Source: Thermoanaerobacter sp. A7A (GTDB lineage Bacteria; Bacillota; Thermoanaerobacteria; Thermoanaerobacterales; Thermoanaerobacteraceae). From it: a stretch of DNA of 34,146 nt. The position numbers were made by a program, and so were the translations under genes. Where the stretch lies: positions 1-34,146 of the forward strand of contig NZ_AVAF01000061.1 of NCBI RefSeq assembly GCF_000445185.1. Reading direction: 5' to 3'. The first letter of the stretch is position 1, and each line of letters starts with the position of its first letter. Below, piece after piece: positions 1-8,837 of this stretch. Below the pieces are notes generated by a model. That model was not told where the DNA came from and did no database searches. It saw only the letters and a list, made by a program, of their open reading frames with translations.

Positions 1-20
1 GCCACCTTACGGCCTTTTTT
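1..20 (+). terminator. Partial rho-independent terminator cut by the window edge
   Basis: The window opens with GCC, a 7-base loop and GGC followed by CTTTTTT. This looks like the top of a hairpin and its T-tract, with the left part of the stem lying outside the window. It would end a plus-strand gene to the left that converges on the MocR-type gene, whose stop codon starts at 19. Confidence 0.5.
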
Positions 21-1452
21 ATATTATAGGAAGATATACGCCGTTTTCATTACATTCTCCTTCTAAAACCTCTTTCAGTATATTTATCCCCTTTTCTATC
101 TCCTCCAACTCACAAGAGGCAAAACTTAATCTTATAAAATTGTTTTCTTTTTTTATTGCAAAAAACATATCCCCTGGAACTATAAGTAAATTTCTCTCTA
201 AACATTTAGAATATAAATTTTTAGCAAAAATATTGTTTTTAAGCCTTAACCAGTAGTAAAATCCCCCTTTAGGATATTCAAACTCAGCATAATTTTTTAA
301 TGTTTGAAGCCCTTTACCCATCTTCTCAAATCTTCTTTTCATCACTTGTTTTATTTCCCCAATATGGCTTTTCCAAATATTTTCTCTAAGATATAAATCA
401 AAGGCTCTTTGCATCAAACCTGAAGTAGATAAATCTGTCACATATTTTGCTTTTAGGAAACTGCTTACTAGCCTTTCTGGAGCAATTATAAAACCTAACC
501 TCAAACCCGGCATGTATATTTTTGAGAAGCTTTTTATATAAATGACTCTGTCATATTTATCATAAGCTTTAAGTGGCAATATCTTTTCTTCAGTAAAGCT
601 TAAATCACTGGCAAAATCGTCTTCTAAAATATAAGTTTCATATTTTTCTGCCAACTCTATCAGTTTCTTCTTTTTTTCCTCACTGTATACAATGCCGGTA
701 GGATTATGAAAATTAGGTATTGTATATACGAACTTTGGCTTAAATTTCCTTAACTTATCCTCCAATTCCTCTAAATTTATTCCATCTTTTTCTAAATCTA
801 CTTCTAAAATCTCTGCTCCTCTCGATTCAAAAGAGGCTAAAGCCCACGAATAAGTGGGTCTTTCAACAATTATGCTATCTTCAAAATTTATTAACGCTTT
901 TGATACTACATCTATACCTTGCTGTCCCCCAGAAATTACTTGTATATTTTCAACATCAGTAAATATTTCATCTTTTTTTACAAATTCTTTTATAGATTCT
1001 CTTAATGGTTTATATCCTCTCGTGTCTTGATACTCAAAAGCATATCCTCCATCTCTTCTCAATACTCTATTGATTAAATCGCCAAAATCCTCCACTGGAA
1101 AAAGCTCTGGATTTAAAGAGGAAGAAGCAAAATTTATAATTCCTTTCTTTAATGGAATTTCTCCTTGGTCTGTTAATTTAAAGCTTTCATCAAGGTCCTC
1201 CTCTTTTTTTATATCTTCACAGACATAAGTACCGCTTCCCACCTTAGTATATACATACCCATTTTGTTCTAAAAGCTTATAAGCATTTATCACTGTAATA
1301 TTGTTTACCCCCAACTCCTTTGCAAGGCTTCTTATAGTGGGAAGTTTATATCCACTTGGCAGGCTGCCATTCTCTATAAATCTCTTTATTTGACTGTATA
1401 ACTGAATATATAAAGGCACATTTTTACTTTTATCAATTGTTATTTTATTCAT
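19..1452 (-). CDS. MocR-type (GntR-aminotransferase fusion) PLP-dependent transcriptional regulator
   Basis: About 477 residues. The N-terminus (about residues 5-75) is a GntR winged helix, with the typical PLYIQLYSQIK start and the LPTIRSLAKELGVNNITV recognition region. The rest is a fold-type I aminotransferase domain with NFHNPTG and the SFSK PLP-lysine motif followed by RLGF. MocR proteins are regulators that use a PLP-bound, aminotransferase-like domain as sensor; some respond to pyridoxal phosphate or amino acids. I chose the second ATG (1450-1452) because GAGGG sits 6 bases before it, whereas the first ATG at 1458 abuts the ribosome binding site. It is divergent from iadA across a 130-base gap holding a palindrome, so it may control iadA and itself. 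The effector is unknown. Confidence 0.85.
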   Translation of the reverse strand: MNKITIDKSKNVPLYIQLYSQIKRFIENGSLPSGYKLPTIRSLAKELGVNNITVINAYKLLEQNGYVYTKVGSGTYVCEDIKKEEDLDESFKLTDQGEIPLKKGIINFASSSLNPELFPVEDFGDLINRVLRRDGGYAFEYQDTRGYKPLRESIKEFVKKDEIFTDVENIQVISGGQQGIDVVSKALINFEDSIIVERPTYSWALASFESRGAEILEVDLEKDGINLEELEDKLRKFKPKFVYTIPNFHNPTGIVYSEEKKKKLIELAEKYETYILEDDFASDLSFTEEKILPLKAYDKYDRVIYIKSFSKIYMPGLRLGFIIAPERLVSSFLKAKYVTDLSTSGLMQRAFDLYLRENIWKSHIGEIKQVMKRRFEKMGKGLQTLKNYAEFEYPKGGFYYWLRLKNNIFAKNLYSKCLERNLLIVPGDMFFAIKKENNFIRLSFASCELEEIEKGINILKEVLEGECNENGVYLPII

Positions 1453-1467
1453 ATCCATCCCTCACAA

Positions 1468-1485
1468 AATTGTATCGCTACAATT
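1468..1485. promoter_or_regulatory. Palindromic operator candidate and -10 box of the MocR-type gene
   Basis: A perfect inverted repeat AATTGTA-TCGC-TACAATT lies in the divergent gap. On the minus strand a TATAAT box occupies 1486-1491, directly upstream, so the palindrome would cover the transcription start of the MocR-type gene. That placement suits autorepression. No convincing -35 was found. On the plus strand a TATAAT at 1533-1538 is a possible -10 for iadA, with only a weak -35. Confidence 0.5.
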
Positions 1486-1584
1486 ATTATACCATTATTA
1501 TGACAAAAATTCTTTCTAATTTTAAAATGTATTATAATAGATTGGAAGAAAAAATAATATAAAGAAACCAAATGAGGTGAGATC

Positions 1585-2760
1585 ATGTTTTTACTTTTAA
1601 AAGGTGGAGAAGTTTACTCTCCTCAGCCTTTAGGTAGAAAAGATATTTTAATCTGCAATGGAAAAATAATAAAAATTGCTGATGAAATAAAACCTATAAA
1701 GGAATTTGGAAATGTAGAAATTGTAGATTTACAAGGCTTTACCATAGTTCCAGGTTTCATTGACCAGCACGTCCACATCGCAGGAGGCGGTGGAGAAGGA
1801 GGACCAGTCACAAGGACACCTGAAATAACTCTATCTGATATTACAAAAGGTGGAATAACTACAGTTGTAGGCCTCTTGGGAGCAGATGGAATAACCAGAA
1901 GCATGGCTTCTCTTCTTGCAAAAGCAAGATCTTTGGAGCAAGAAGGTATAACTACTTACATATATACCGGTGCTTATGAACTTCCTACACGCACTTTAAC
2001 AGGAAGTGTAAGGTCAGACTTAGTTTTAATCGACAAAGTAATAGGTACTGGAGAAATCGCCATTTCGGATCACAGGTCTGCACAGCCAACTATTGAAGAT
2101 TTGACAAAACTTGCTGCAGAAGCAAGAGTTGGAGGTCTTTTAGGGGGTAAACCTGGAATAGTTCACCTGCATGTTGGAGATGGAATAAGAGGATTATCTC
2201 CCTTGTTTGAAATAGTAGAAAACGCTGAAATACCTATTACACAATTTGTTCCTACTCATATAAACAGAATAGGACGTTTGTTTGAACAAGGATTAAAATT
2301 TATAGAAATGGGTGGCGTAATTGACCTTACTTCTGATATAAAGCCGGACGCCCATACAAAAACTGCTTTAACTCCAAAAGAAGCAATTAAAAAAATCGTA
2401 GAAAGCAAATTACCTATAGAAAAAGTTACTATGAGCTCTGATAGCAATGGTAGCATTCCTGTATTTGATGAAAATAAGCGATTAGTTAAGGTTATGGTAG
2501 GAAGCACACAAACTCTATACCGCGATTTAAGAGAAGTTATAGTGGAAGGAATACTGCCAATAGAACAGGCAATTAAAATAATAACAGAAAATGTAGCAAA
2601 AGTGTTGAATTTATATCCAAACAAAGGGTGTATCAAAGAAAAATCAGACGGGGATATAGTAGTATTAGATGGCAATTTAAATATTCATTCTGTTATTGCA
2701 AAAGGAGTATTCATGATAAAAGATAAAAAAATAGTAAAAAAAAGCATGTTTGAAGAATAA
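1585..2760 (+). CDS. iadA: Isoaspartyl (beta-aspartyl) dipeptidase
   Basis: A 391-residue amidohydrolase-superfamily enzyme that hydrolyses isoaspartyl dipeptides left over from degradation of damaged proteins. It matches E. coli IadA in length and throughout its motifs. Metal ligands HVH are at 62-64, followed by GGGGE with the substrate Glu at 71. Other visible residues are Tyr131 in GAYELPTRT, SDHR ending at Arg164, His196, His225 and Asp286. At the position of the E. coli carbamylated lysine (VIGVK) this protein has Glu157 (VIGTGE), so the two metals may be bridged by Glu instead. GAGGTGA lies 4 bases before the ATG. It is a single gene closed by a terminator. Its divergent MocR-type neighbour is its likely regulator. 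Confidence 0.9.
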   Translation: MFLLLKGGEVYSPQPLGRKDILICNGKIIKIADEIKPIKEFGNVEIVDLQGFTIVPGFIDQHVHIAGGGGEGGPVTRTPEITLSDITKGGITTVVGLLGADGITRSMASLLAKARSLEQEGITTYIYTGAYELPTRTLTGSVRSDLVLIDKVIGTGEIAISDHRSAQPTIEDLTKLAAEARVGGLLGGKPGIVHLHVGDGIRGLSPLFEIVENAEIPITQFVPTHINRIGRLFEQGLKFIEMGGVIDLTSDIKPDAHTKTALTPKEAIKKIVESKLPIEKVTMSSDSNGSIPVFDENKRLVKVMVGSTQTLYRDLREVIVEGILPIEQAIKIITENVAKVLNLYPNKGCIKEKSDGDIVVLDGNLNIHSVIAKGVFMIKDKKIVKKSMFEE

Positions 2761-2782
2761 AAGAGGCGGTCTCACGCCTCTT
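2761..2782. terminator. Bidirectional terminator between iadA and the ANTAR regulator
   Basis: An 8-bp stem AAGAGGCG / CGCCTCTT with a 6-base loop separates two convergent genes. T-rich sequence follows on the plus strand and A/T-rich sequence on the other, so it can serve both. Confidence 0.7.
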
Positions 2783-3353
2783 ATTCTTTATATTCTTGCA
2801 ATATCATTTCAGCTATTATTTCCATTGGAATTGACAAATCCATGCTCATCTTTCTCATAATTTTATAAGCTTCCTCTTCACTCAATCCTTTAGCTTTCAT
2901 AATATACCCTTTTGCTTTTTCAATCTTTTTTCTCGCTTCAAGTTCATGCTTTAATTTTTGAATTTCTTCTTTCATGCTCCTAAACTTTTTGTAATTTTCT
3001 ATGACAAATTCAACTGTCGACAAAAGTACCCCTCTGTCTACTGGTTTTAATAAATAAGAAAATACAGAATATTTTCTTATTTCCTCAAGAAAATCTCTTT
3101 GAAGAGTAGAAGTCATCAAAATTACAGGTGCTATATCATCTTCATTTATAATGCGTCCAACTTCAAAACCATTTATATTGGCAAGATTCAAATCCGCTAT
3201 AACTAAATCAGGAGCGAGAGCGCGACAAAGCCTTATAGCACTTCCGCCATCTCTCGCTTCATAAACCAAGTGTCCATTCGCTAATAACACATTCTTTATG
3301 AACTGCCGAGACAAATCGCTACTGTCTGCTAAAACAATTCGCCATTGGCTCAT
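2781..3353 (-). CDS. ANTAR-domain response regulator (RNA-binding antiterminator type)
   Basis: A 190-residue protein with a receiver domain (about 5-120, candidate phospho-acceptor Asp54, conserved LLKP lysine near the end), a charged coiled segment (about 122-145) and a C-terminal ANTAR helix bundle (about 135-187, with IEKAKGYIMKAKGLSEEEAY). ANTAR proteins bind paired hexaloop hairpins in mRNA leaders and prevent termination. It follows glnA by 20 bases and is almost certainly cotranscribed. The same gene order, glnA then an ANTAR regulator called NitR, is known from clostridia. No partner kinase is present in the window. A role in nitrogen control of glnA is inferred from the position and from the hairpin in the glnA leader. 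Confidence 0.88.
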   Translation of the reverse strand: MSQWRIVLADSSDLSRQFIKNVLLANGHLVYEARDGGSAIRLCRALAPDLVIADLNLANINGFEVGRIINEDDIAPVILMTSTLQRDFLEEIRKYSVFSYLLKPVDRGVLLSTVEFVIENYKKFRSMKEEIQKLKHELEARKKIEKAKGYIMKAKGLSEEEAYKIMRKMSMDLSIPMEIIAEMILQEYKE

Positions 3354-3373
3354 CGAGACACCTCTAATTTAAC

Positions 3374-4708
3374 TTAGAATTTAGAAAGATATTGATCTAA
3401 TTCCCACTGAGTAACGTATATTTTGTACTCATCCCATTCTGCTCTTTTAGCCTCCAAGAATTTTGTATACACATGATCGCCTAATGCTTCTTTTATAACT
3501 TCATCCTTTTCTAACTCGTTTAAAGCTTCTTCTAAAGAGCCTGGCAGTCTTTCAATTCCTAAGTTTTCTAATTCTTCTTTATTCATATGGTATATATTTG
3601 CATTTACAGGTGGTGGCGGTGTTATATTATTCTTTATACCATCTAATCCTGCTGCCAATGCAACAGCCAAAGCAAGATAAGGATTGCTGGTTGGATCAGG
3701 ACTTCTAAGCTCTATTCTTGTAGATTCTCCTCTTTTGGCAGGAATTCGTATTAAAGGACTTCTGTTTCTTGCAGACCAAGCAATATTTACAGGAGCTTCA
3801 TAGCCTGAAACTAGGCGTTTATAAGAATTAACAATAGGGTTAGTAATAGCTGTCATAGCTTTTGCATGTTTTATAATTCCTCCTATATAGTTATAACATA
3901 CTTTACTTAGCCCTATAGGGTCAGAAGGGTCATAAAAAGCATTTTTACCATCTTTTGTAAGTGACATGTTCATATGCATTCCAGAACCTGCAATGCCAAA
4001 AACTGGTTTTGGCATAAAGGTGGCGTGTAACCCATGTTTTTGAGCAATTATTCTTACCACCATTTTAAAAGTCATCACATTGTCAGCAGTAGTTAATGCA
4101 TCGTCATATTTGAAATCTATCTCATGTTGTCCTGGTCCTACTTCATGATGAGATGCTTCAATTTGAAACCCTAGTTGCTTAAGAGTGGATACCATTTCTT
4201 TTCTTGCGCTTTCTCCTAAGTCCACAGGTGCCATGTCAAAATAACTTGCATCGTCTTGAGTTATTGTTGTAAGATTACCCTTTTCATCCGTCAAAAAGAG
4301 ATAAAACTCGCATTCAGGCCCTACATTAAATTGATAACCTAATTTCTTTGCCTCTTCTAAATTTCTTTTTAAAACATAGCGAGGGTCTCCTTCAAAGGGA
4401 GTTCCATCGTAATTGTAAATATCACATATGAGTCTTGCCTCTACCCCAGAGTTTGTCCTCCACGGGAAGATCACAAACGTATCAGGGTCCGGCCTTAAAT
4501 ACATGTCTGATTCTTCAATTCTCACAAATCCGTCAATTGAAGATCCGTCAAACATGATTTCATTGTTAAGAGCCTTACTTAATTCTTCCACAGGAATAGA
4601 GACATTTTTCATGACTCCAAAGATGTCACTGAATTGAAGATGTACATATTCCACTCCATACTCATTTGCCAGTTTTAAAACATCCTCTTTGCTATATTTT
4701 TTACCCAT
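3374..4708 (-). CDS. glnA: Glutamine synthetase, type I (alpha, Bacillus-like)
   Basis: A 444-residue enzyme, the normal length for GSI-alpha, making glutamine from glutamate, ammonia and ATP in a dodecamer. Visible signatures are [23 protein letters not shown] near the N-terminus, the metal-ligand region [35 protein letters not shown] with the flap glutamate, and the substrate-arginine motif [17 protein letters not shown]. Arg63 corresponds to the feedback-sensing Arg62 of the B. subtilis enzyme, so direct glutamine inhibition is likely. AGAGGAGG is 6 bases before the ATG. It is first in an operon with the ANTAR regulator and has a roughly 100-base structured leader. Confidence 0.97.
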   Translation of the reverse strand: MGKKYSKEDVLKLANEYGVEYVHLQFSDIFGVMKNVSIPVEELSKALNNEIMFDGSSIDGFVRIEESDMYLRPDPDTFVIFPWRTNSGVEARLICDIYNYDGTPFEGDPRYVLKRNLEEAKKLGYQFNVGPECEFYLFLTDEKGNLTTITQDDASYFDMAPVDLGESARKEMVSTLKQLGFQIEASHHEVGPGQHEIDFKYDDALTTADNVMTFKMVVRIIAQKHGLHATFMPKPVFGIAGSGMHMNMSLTKDGKNAFYDPSDPIGLSKVCYNYIGGIIKHAKAMTAITNPIVNSYKRLVSGYEAPVNIAWSARNRSPLIRIPAKRGESTRIELRSPDPTSNPYLALAVALAAGLDGIKNNITPPPPVNANIYHMNKEELENLGIERLPGSLEEALNELEKDEVIKEALGDHVYTKFLEAKRAEWDEYKIYVTQWELDQYLSKF

Positions 4709-4730
4709 AATCTTCCTCCTCTAATAAATT

Positions 4731-4777
4731 AAGGGCGCACTCAAATAGGGTGCCAATACCCATTTGAAGACGCCCTT
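4731..4777 (-). promoter_or_regulatory. Structured glnA leader hairpin with an ANTAR-like hexaloop
   Basis: On the minus strand an outer 7-bp stem (AAGGGCG / CGCCCTT) encloses an inner stem (TCAAATGGGT with ACCC-T-ATTTGA). The apical loop is AUUGGC, six bases with A at position 1 and G at position 4, the pattern ANTAR proteins recognise. It ends just before the glnA ribosome binding site. A T-tract is weak or absent, and I could not find the second upstream hexaloop hairpin that the usual ANTAR motif has, so the ANTAR assignment is tentative. Confidence 0.5.
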
Positions 4778-4817
4778 GCCTTCCCTATAAATTATTATTA
4801 AATTTTAACTAAGAAAT

Positions 4818-4845
4818 ATTATATCACATTTTTTTCACAGTGCAA
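4818..4845 (-). promoter_or_regulatory. Sigma-A promoter of glnA
   Basis: Reading the minus strand, TTGCAC (4840-4845) and TATAAT (4818-4823) are separated by 16 bases. The predicted start near 4811 gives a leader of about 100 bases containing the hexaloop hairpin. Confidence 0.75.
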
Positions 4846-4866
4846 TATAGTTTTAATAATTTTTTG

Positions 4867-5148
4867 CTATTTTTTCTCTACTAGTATGTCAATGCCATCA
4901 ATCCAGCCAGAAACTACGTTGAAAAGCCATGCTCCAAAAGCACTAACTATAGAAAAAATTATGCCATAAACTATTCCGCCAATGAGGCCACCAATTATTC
5001 CTGCACCAAAAGCTCCAAAGCTGTTTGCAAAAAGTCCACCAAATAAACCACCAATGAGTCCCAGAATTAGGCCTATCACAATCCCGTAAATCAAAGTAAA
5101 TTTAAAAACTGACAAAACAGATATTTTTTTGAGTTTATAATTCCACAT
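4867..5148 (-). CDS. Small glycine-rich (glycine-zipper-like) membrane protein
   Basis: A 93-residue hydrophobic protein, not assigned to a family I can name. After a short basic N-terminus it has two or three membrane segments (about 14-40, 45-70 and 70-80) with closely spaced small residues such as GLILGLIGGLFGG and GAGIIGGLIGGIVYG, typical of tightly packed glycine-zipper helices. The tail is short and charged. GGAGGTG stands 5 bases before the ATG, which makes it a credible gene despite its size. It is divergent from the ABC exporter genes across a 100-base gap with promoters on both strands. The function is unknown. Confidence 0.7.
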   Translation of the reverse strand: MWNYKLKKISVLSVFKFTLIYGIVIGLILGLIGGLFGGLFANSFGAFGAGIIGGLIGGIVYGIIFSIVSAFGAWLFNVVSGWIDGIDILVEKK

Positions 5149-5168
5149 TTTAACACCTCCTTCCTTTT

Positions 5169-5196
5169 TTGAAATTTTAAATGTTTACGTTATAAT
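5169..5196 (+). promoter_or_regulatory. Sigma-A promoter of the ABC exporter operon
   Basis: TTGAAA (5169-5174) and TATAAT (5191-5196) are spaced 16 bases apart, with a predicted start near 5203, about 46 bases before the first ABC gene. The AT-rich stretch also holds TATAAT-like boxes on the minus strand for the divergent membrane protein gene. Confidence 0.65.
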
Positions 5197-5248
5197 TATA
5201 TTATATCCAAAAATAATTATGCCTGTCTGTAGTTTCAGGGGGGATTTT

Positions 5249-6997
5249 ATGAAAAGTTTTACAATAGTTATTCCATTTATAAAAAAGCACAAGTGGGATT
5301 ACATAATAGGTATAATTTTTTTATTAGCAGTAGACTTGCTTCAAATGATAGTTCCCCATTTACTAGGTTCAGTAACTGATTTATTTAAAAGTAAAGATTT
5401 AACTCCAAAAGTACTATTAACGTATTCGTTTTGGATAATAGGTATAGCTATTTTGGTATTTGCTTTTAGATTTATTTGGCGTATGAAAATAATGGGGATG
5501 TCAAGGCTTTTGGAAAAAGAACTAAGGGAACAACTTTTTGCTAAGTTTCTTGAACTTTCGCCACAATATTACAATGAACACAAAACAGGTGATTTAATGG
5601 CTCATGCCACCAATGACATAAACGCCGTCAGAATGGCAGTAGGACCTGGAATTGTAATGTCTGTAGATGCATTATTTTTAGGCATATCCATAATAATCAT
5701 AATGATTTTTACTATCGATCCAAAATTGACTATATTAGCACTTCTGCCTTTACCTATTATCGCATTGGTAGTCACTCGCTTTGGCAAACTCATTCACTCA
5801 AGATTTTTAAAAGTTCAAGAAGCTTTTTCCTCTTTAACAGATAAAGTTCAAGAAAGCATATCCGGTATCAGAGTTATTAAAGCCTTTGTTCAAGAAAAAG
5901 AAGAAATAGAAAACTTTAGAGGAGAAAATTTAAGAAATTTTAAAACAAATATGAACATGATTAAAATCTGGGGATTATTTGACCCTACTGTTCAATTTTT
6001 AGCAGCATTAAGTTTTACAATAGCTTTGCTTTACGGTGGAATACAAGTAATAAAAGGGATAATCACTTTGGGTGATTTTGTAGCATTTACCAGTTACCTT
6101 GGAATGCTCATCTGGCCTATGATGGCTTTTGGCTGGGTGATAAATATTTTTCAAAGAGGTTCTGCTTCTATGGAAAGGCTTAATAAAATTTTCAGTGAAG
6201 TACCAGAAATAACCGATAACTATGCAGATCCAAATATTACACTAATTGAAGGAAATATAGAAATAAAAAATCTCTCATTTTCTTATAAAAAAGGCCTACC
6301 TCCTGTTTTAAAAAATATAAACATAAGTCTTCCAAAGGGAAAAACTCTGGCTATAATAGGTAAAACCGGCAGTGGTAAAAGCACTCTTGTAAATTTACTT
6401 GCAAGACTTTATAAAGTACCGCAAGATACCATATTTATTGATGGGCATGACATCAACGAAATACCTTTAAAAGTTCTAAGACAAAACATGGGTTTTGTAC
6501 CTCAGGACAACTTTATATTTTCAGATACTATAGCCAATAATATAGCCTTTGTCAATGAAGAACCCCTAGAAAAAATACAACAATTTGCCACAATAGCAGA
6601 TGTCCACAAAGATATAATGGACTTTCCACAGCAATATCAAACAATTGTAGGCGAAAGAGGAGTAACTCTCTCAGGCGGTCAAAAGCAAAGGATAGCTATC
6701 GCAAGAGCTTTAATAAAAGAACCAAAAATCCTTATTTTAGACGATAGTCTCTCTGCTGTAGATACAAACACAGAAGAAACCATATTAAGCAATTTACGTA
6801 AATATATGAAAAATAGAACAACTATAATCGTCTCTCATAGAATCTCTACTATAAAAAACGCTGATGAAATCATAGTATTAGATAATGGGGAAATAGTTGA
6901 AAGGGGAACCCATGAGGAACTTATTAAGCTAAAAGGTCTTTATAACAGTATTTATGAAAAACAACAATTGGAAGATGCAATATTAAAAGAAGTTTAA
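5249..6997 (+). CDS. Heterodimeric ABC exporter half-transporter, subunit with degenerate catalytic site
   Basis: A 582-residue type IV ABC exporter: six membrane helices (about residues 15-310) and a nucleotide-binding domain (about 335-570). Walker A GKTGSGKST is at about 371-379, signature LSGGQ at about 474-478, and Walker B ILILDD. The catalytic glutamate after Walker B is replaced by Asp (about 499). The ATG at 5249 is chosen because GGGGGGA precedes it by 5 bases; an upstream in-frame ATG at 5219 has no such site. It is 12 bases from the second half-transporter. The pair matches the BmrC/BmrD (YheI/YheH) and TM287/TM288 type of multidrug exporters. The substrate is unknown. Confidence 0.88.
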   Translation: MKSFTIVIPFIKKHKWDYIIGIIFLLAVDLLQMIVPHLLGSVTDLFKSKDLTPKVLLTYSFWIIGIAILVFAFRFIWRMKIMGMSRLLEKELREQLFAKFLELSPQYYNEHKTGDLMAHATNDINAVRMAVGPGIVMSVDALFLGISIIIIMIFTIDPKLTILALLPLPIIALVVTRFGKLIHSRFLKVQEAFSSLTDKVQESISGIRVIKAFVQEKEEIENFRGENLRNFKTNMNMIKIWGLFDPTVQFLAALSFTIALLYGGIQVIKGIITLGDFVAFTSYLGMLIWPMMAFGWVINIFQRGSASMERLNKIFSEVPEITDNYADPNITLIEGNIEIKNLSFSYKKGLPPVLKNINISLPKGKTLAIIGKTGSGKSTLVNLLARLYKVPQDTIFIDGHDINEIPLKVLRQNMGFVPQDNFIFSDTIANNIAFVNEEPLEKIQQFATIADVHKDIMDFPQQYQTIVGERGVTLSGGQKQRIAIARALIKEPKILILDDSLSAVDTNTEETILSNLRKYMKNRTTIIVSHRISTIKNADEIIVLDNGEIVERGTHEELIKLKGLYNSIYEKQQLEDAILKEV

Positions 6998-7009
6998 GGC
7001 GGTGATAAA

Positions 7010-8812
7010 ATGGAATACCAACAAGAAGAAGTAATGGCAAAACCTTTTGACATTAAAATAATGAAAAGACTTTTGACATATGCTAAACCTTACTGGTTGT
7101 ACATTTTTATAGCAGCTGTAAGTATACTTTTAGTAACAGCATCAAACCTTCTACGACCATACCTCGTCCAAAAAGCTATTGATAACTATATAAATAACCC
7201 TAACATTCCTAAAGCAGAAGCAATAAATGGCGTTACCCATATAGGAATTTTGTATCTAATAATCATAACTGTAGCCTTTATCATAAATTATGGACAGATT
7301 TATTTGATTCAGTACACAGGACAAAAAATAATCTTTAACTTAAGGCAACAAATATTTGAACATCTACAGAGTTTATCATTATCATTTTTTGATAAAAACC
7401 CTGTAGGAAGATTGGTGACCCGTGTTACAAACGACACCGACACTTTAAATGAAATGTACACAAGTGTCATAGCAAATCTTTTTAATGACATTTTTATAAT
7501 ATTTGGAATAATCATTGCTATGGTAAGTTATAATGTAAAACTTGCATTAATCAGCCTCTCAACTACTCCGTTAATTATTGTAGGAATGTACATATACAGA
7601 AAACTGGCTTCACAAGCCTATAGACTTGTAAGAGTTCGCCTTGCCAGAATAAATGCTTTTCTTTCAGAACACATAAGTGGAATGAAAATTGTACAACTTT
7701 TCGTAACAGAACATAAAAAAAGTAAAGAATTTGAAAAAATAAATAAAGACTATTATGACGCTAACATGAGGCAGCTTACAATTTTTGCAATATTTCGTCC
7801 TTCTATGGACGTAATATATTCTTTAACTTTGGCTCTTTTAATCTGGTATGGTGGGAAAGACATAATATCTCACAAAGTTGAATTTGGCGTACTTTACGCT
7901 TTTGTAAATTATTTACAACAACTATTTCAGCCAATTTTCGACATATCAGAAAAATATGACATACTTCAATCGGCAATGGCTTCAGCAGAAAGAATTTTTA
8001 TACTTTTAGATACAAAAGAACAAATAAAGGACCCTAAAGAACCTATTCCTTTAGAAGACATCCAAGGGAAAATAGAATTTAAAAATGTTTGGTTTTCTTA
8101 CAACGGAAAAGACTGGGTATTAAAAGATGTAAGTTTTGTGGTCAATCCTGGCGAGACAGTAGCTTTTGTAGGGGCAACTGGCGCAGGAAAAAGCTCTATA
8201 ATAAGCCTTTTAAGTCGATTTTATGACATACAAAAAGGAGAAATTTTAATTGACGGAATTGACATAAGAAAAGTAAGGCAACAAGATTTGAGAAAACATA
8301 TAGGTGTTGTATTACAAGATGTCTTTCTTTTTACGGGAGATATTAAATCAAACATAAGACTAAACAACAAAAACATAACAGACAACGATATTTACATGGT
8401 AGCAAAATATGTAAATGCTCATCACTTTATAAAAAAACTTCCAGAAGGCTATGAGTCAAAAGTAACCGAAAGAGGCTCTACTTTGTCAGCCGGTCAGAGA
8501 CAGCTTTTAGCCTTTGCAAGAGCTTTAGCTTTTAATCCAAAAATATTAGTATTAGATGAAGCAACAGCGAATATTGATACAGAAACAGAAAGGCTTATAC
8601 AAGATGCATTAAAAAAACTAACAAAAGGCCGTACTACCCTTGTAATAGCCCATAGACTATCTACAATACAGCATGCAGATAAAATAATTGTACTTCACAA
8701 GGGACGCATAAGAGAAATGGGTACTCACAACGAGCTTTTGCAAAAGAAAGGTCTGTATTATAACTTATATATGTTGCAGTACAAAGACCAATTAATAGAA
8801 AAAGAAGCATAA
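7010..8812 (+). CDS. Heterodimeric ABC exporter half-transporter, subunit with intact catalytic glutamate
   Basis: A 600-residue exporter half with six membrane helices (about 28-325) and an ATPase domain (about 350-590). Walker A GATGAGKSS is at 388-396 and Walker B ILVLDE has the catalytic Glu517, but the signature is LSAGQ (492-496) rather than LSGGQ. Paired with the preceding subunit this gives one canonical site (this Walker A/B with the partner LSGGQ) and one degenerate site (partner Asp with this LSAGQ). That asymmetry is the hallmark of heterodimeric exporters such as BmrCD. GGCGGTG precedes the start. Export of drugs or lipids is inferred from the family. Confidence 0.9.
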   Translation: MEYQQEEVMAKPFDIKIMKRLLTYAKPYWLYIFIAAVSILLVTASNLLRPYLVQKAIDNYINNPNIPKAEAINGVTHIGILYLIIITVAFIINYGQIYLIQYTGQKIIFNLRQQIFEHLQSLSLSFFDKNPVGRLVTRVTNDTDTLNEMYTSVIANLFNDIFIIFGIIIAMVSYNVKLALISLSTTPLIIVGMYIYRKLASQAYRLVRVRLARINAFLSEHISGMKIVQLFVTEHKKSKEFEKINKDYYDANMRQLTIFAIFRPSMDVIYSLTLALLIWYGGKDIISHKVEFGVLYAFVNYLQQLFQPIFDISEKYDILQSAMASAERIFILLDTKEQIKDPKEPIPLEDIQGKIEFKNVWFSYNGKDWVLKDVSFVVNPGETVAFVGATGAGKSSIISLLSRFYDIQKGEILIDGIDIRKVRQQDLRKHIGVVLQDVFLFTGDIKSNIRLNNKNITDNDIYMVAKYVNAHHFIKKLPEGYESKVTERGSTLSAGQRQLLAFARALAFNPKILVLDEATANIDTETERLIQDALKKLTKGRTTLVIAHRLSTIQHADKIIVLHKGRIREMGTHNELLQKKGLYYNLYMLQYKDQLIEKEA

Positions 8813-8837
8813 GTAGCATACTAAGATTTATGATGGA

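Noticed and set aside
2256..2675. 139-codon minus-strand open frame opposite iadA
   Set aside because: Antisense shadow of a strongly conserved gene, with no family signature.
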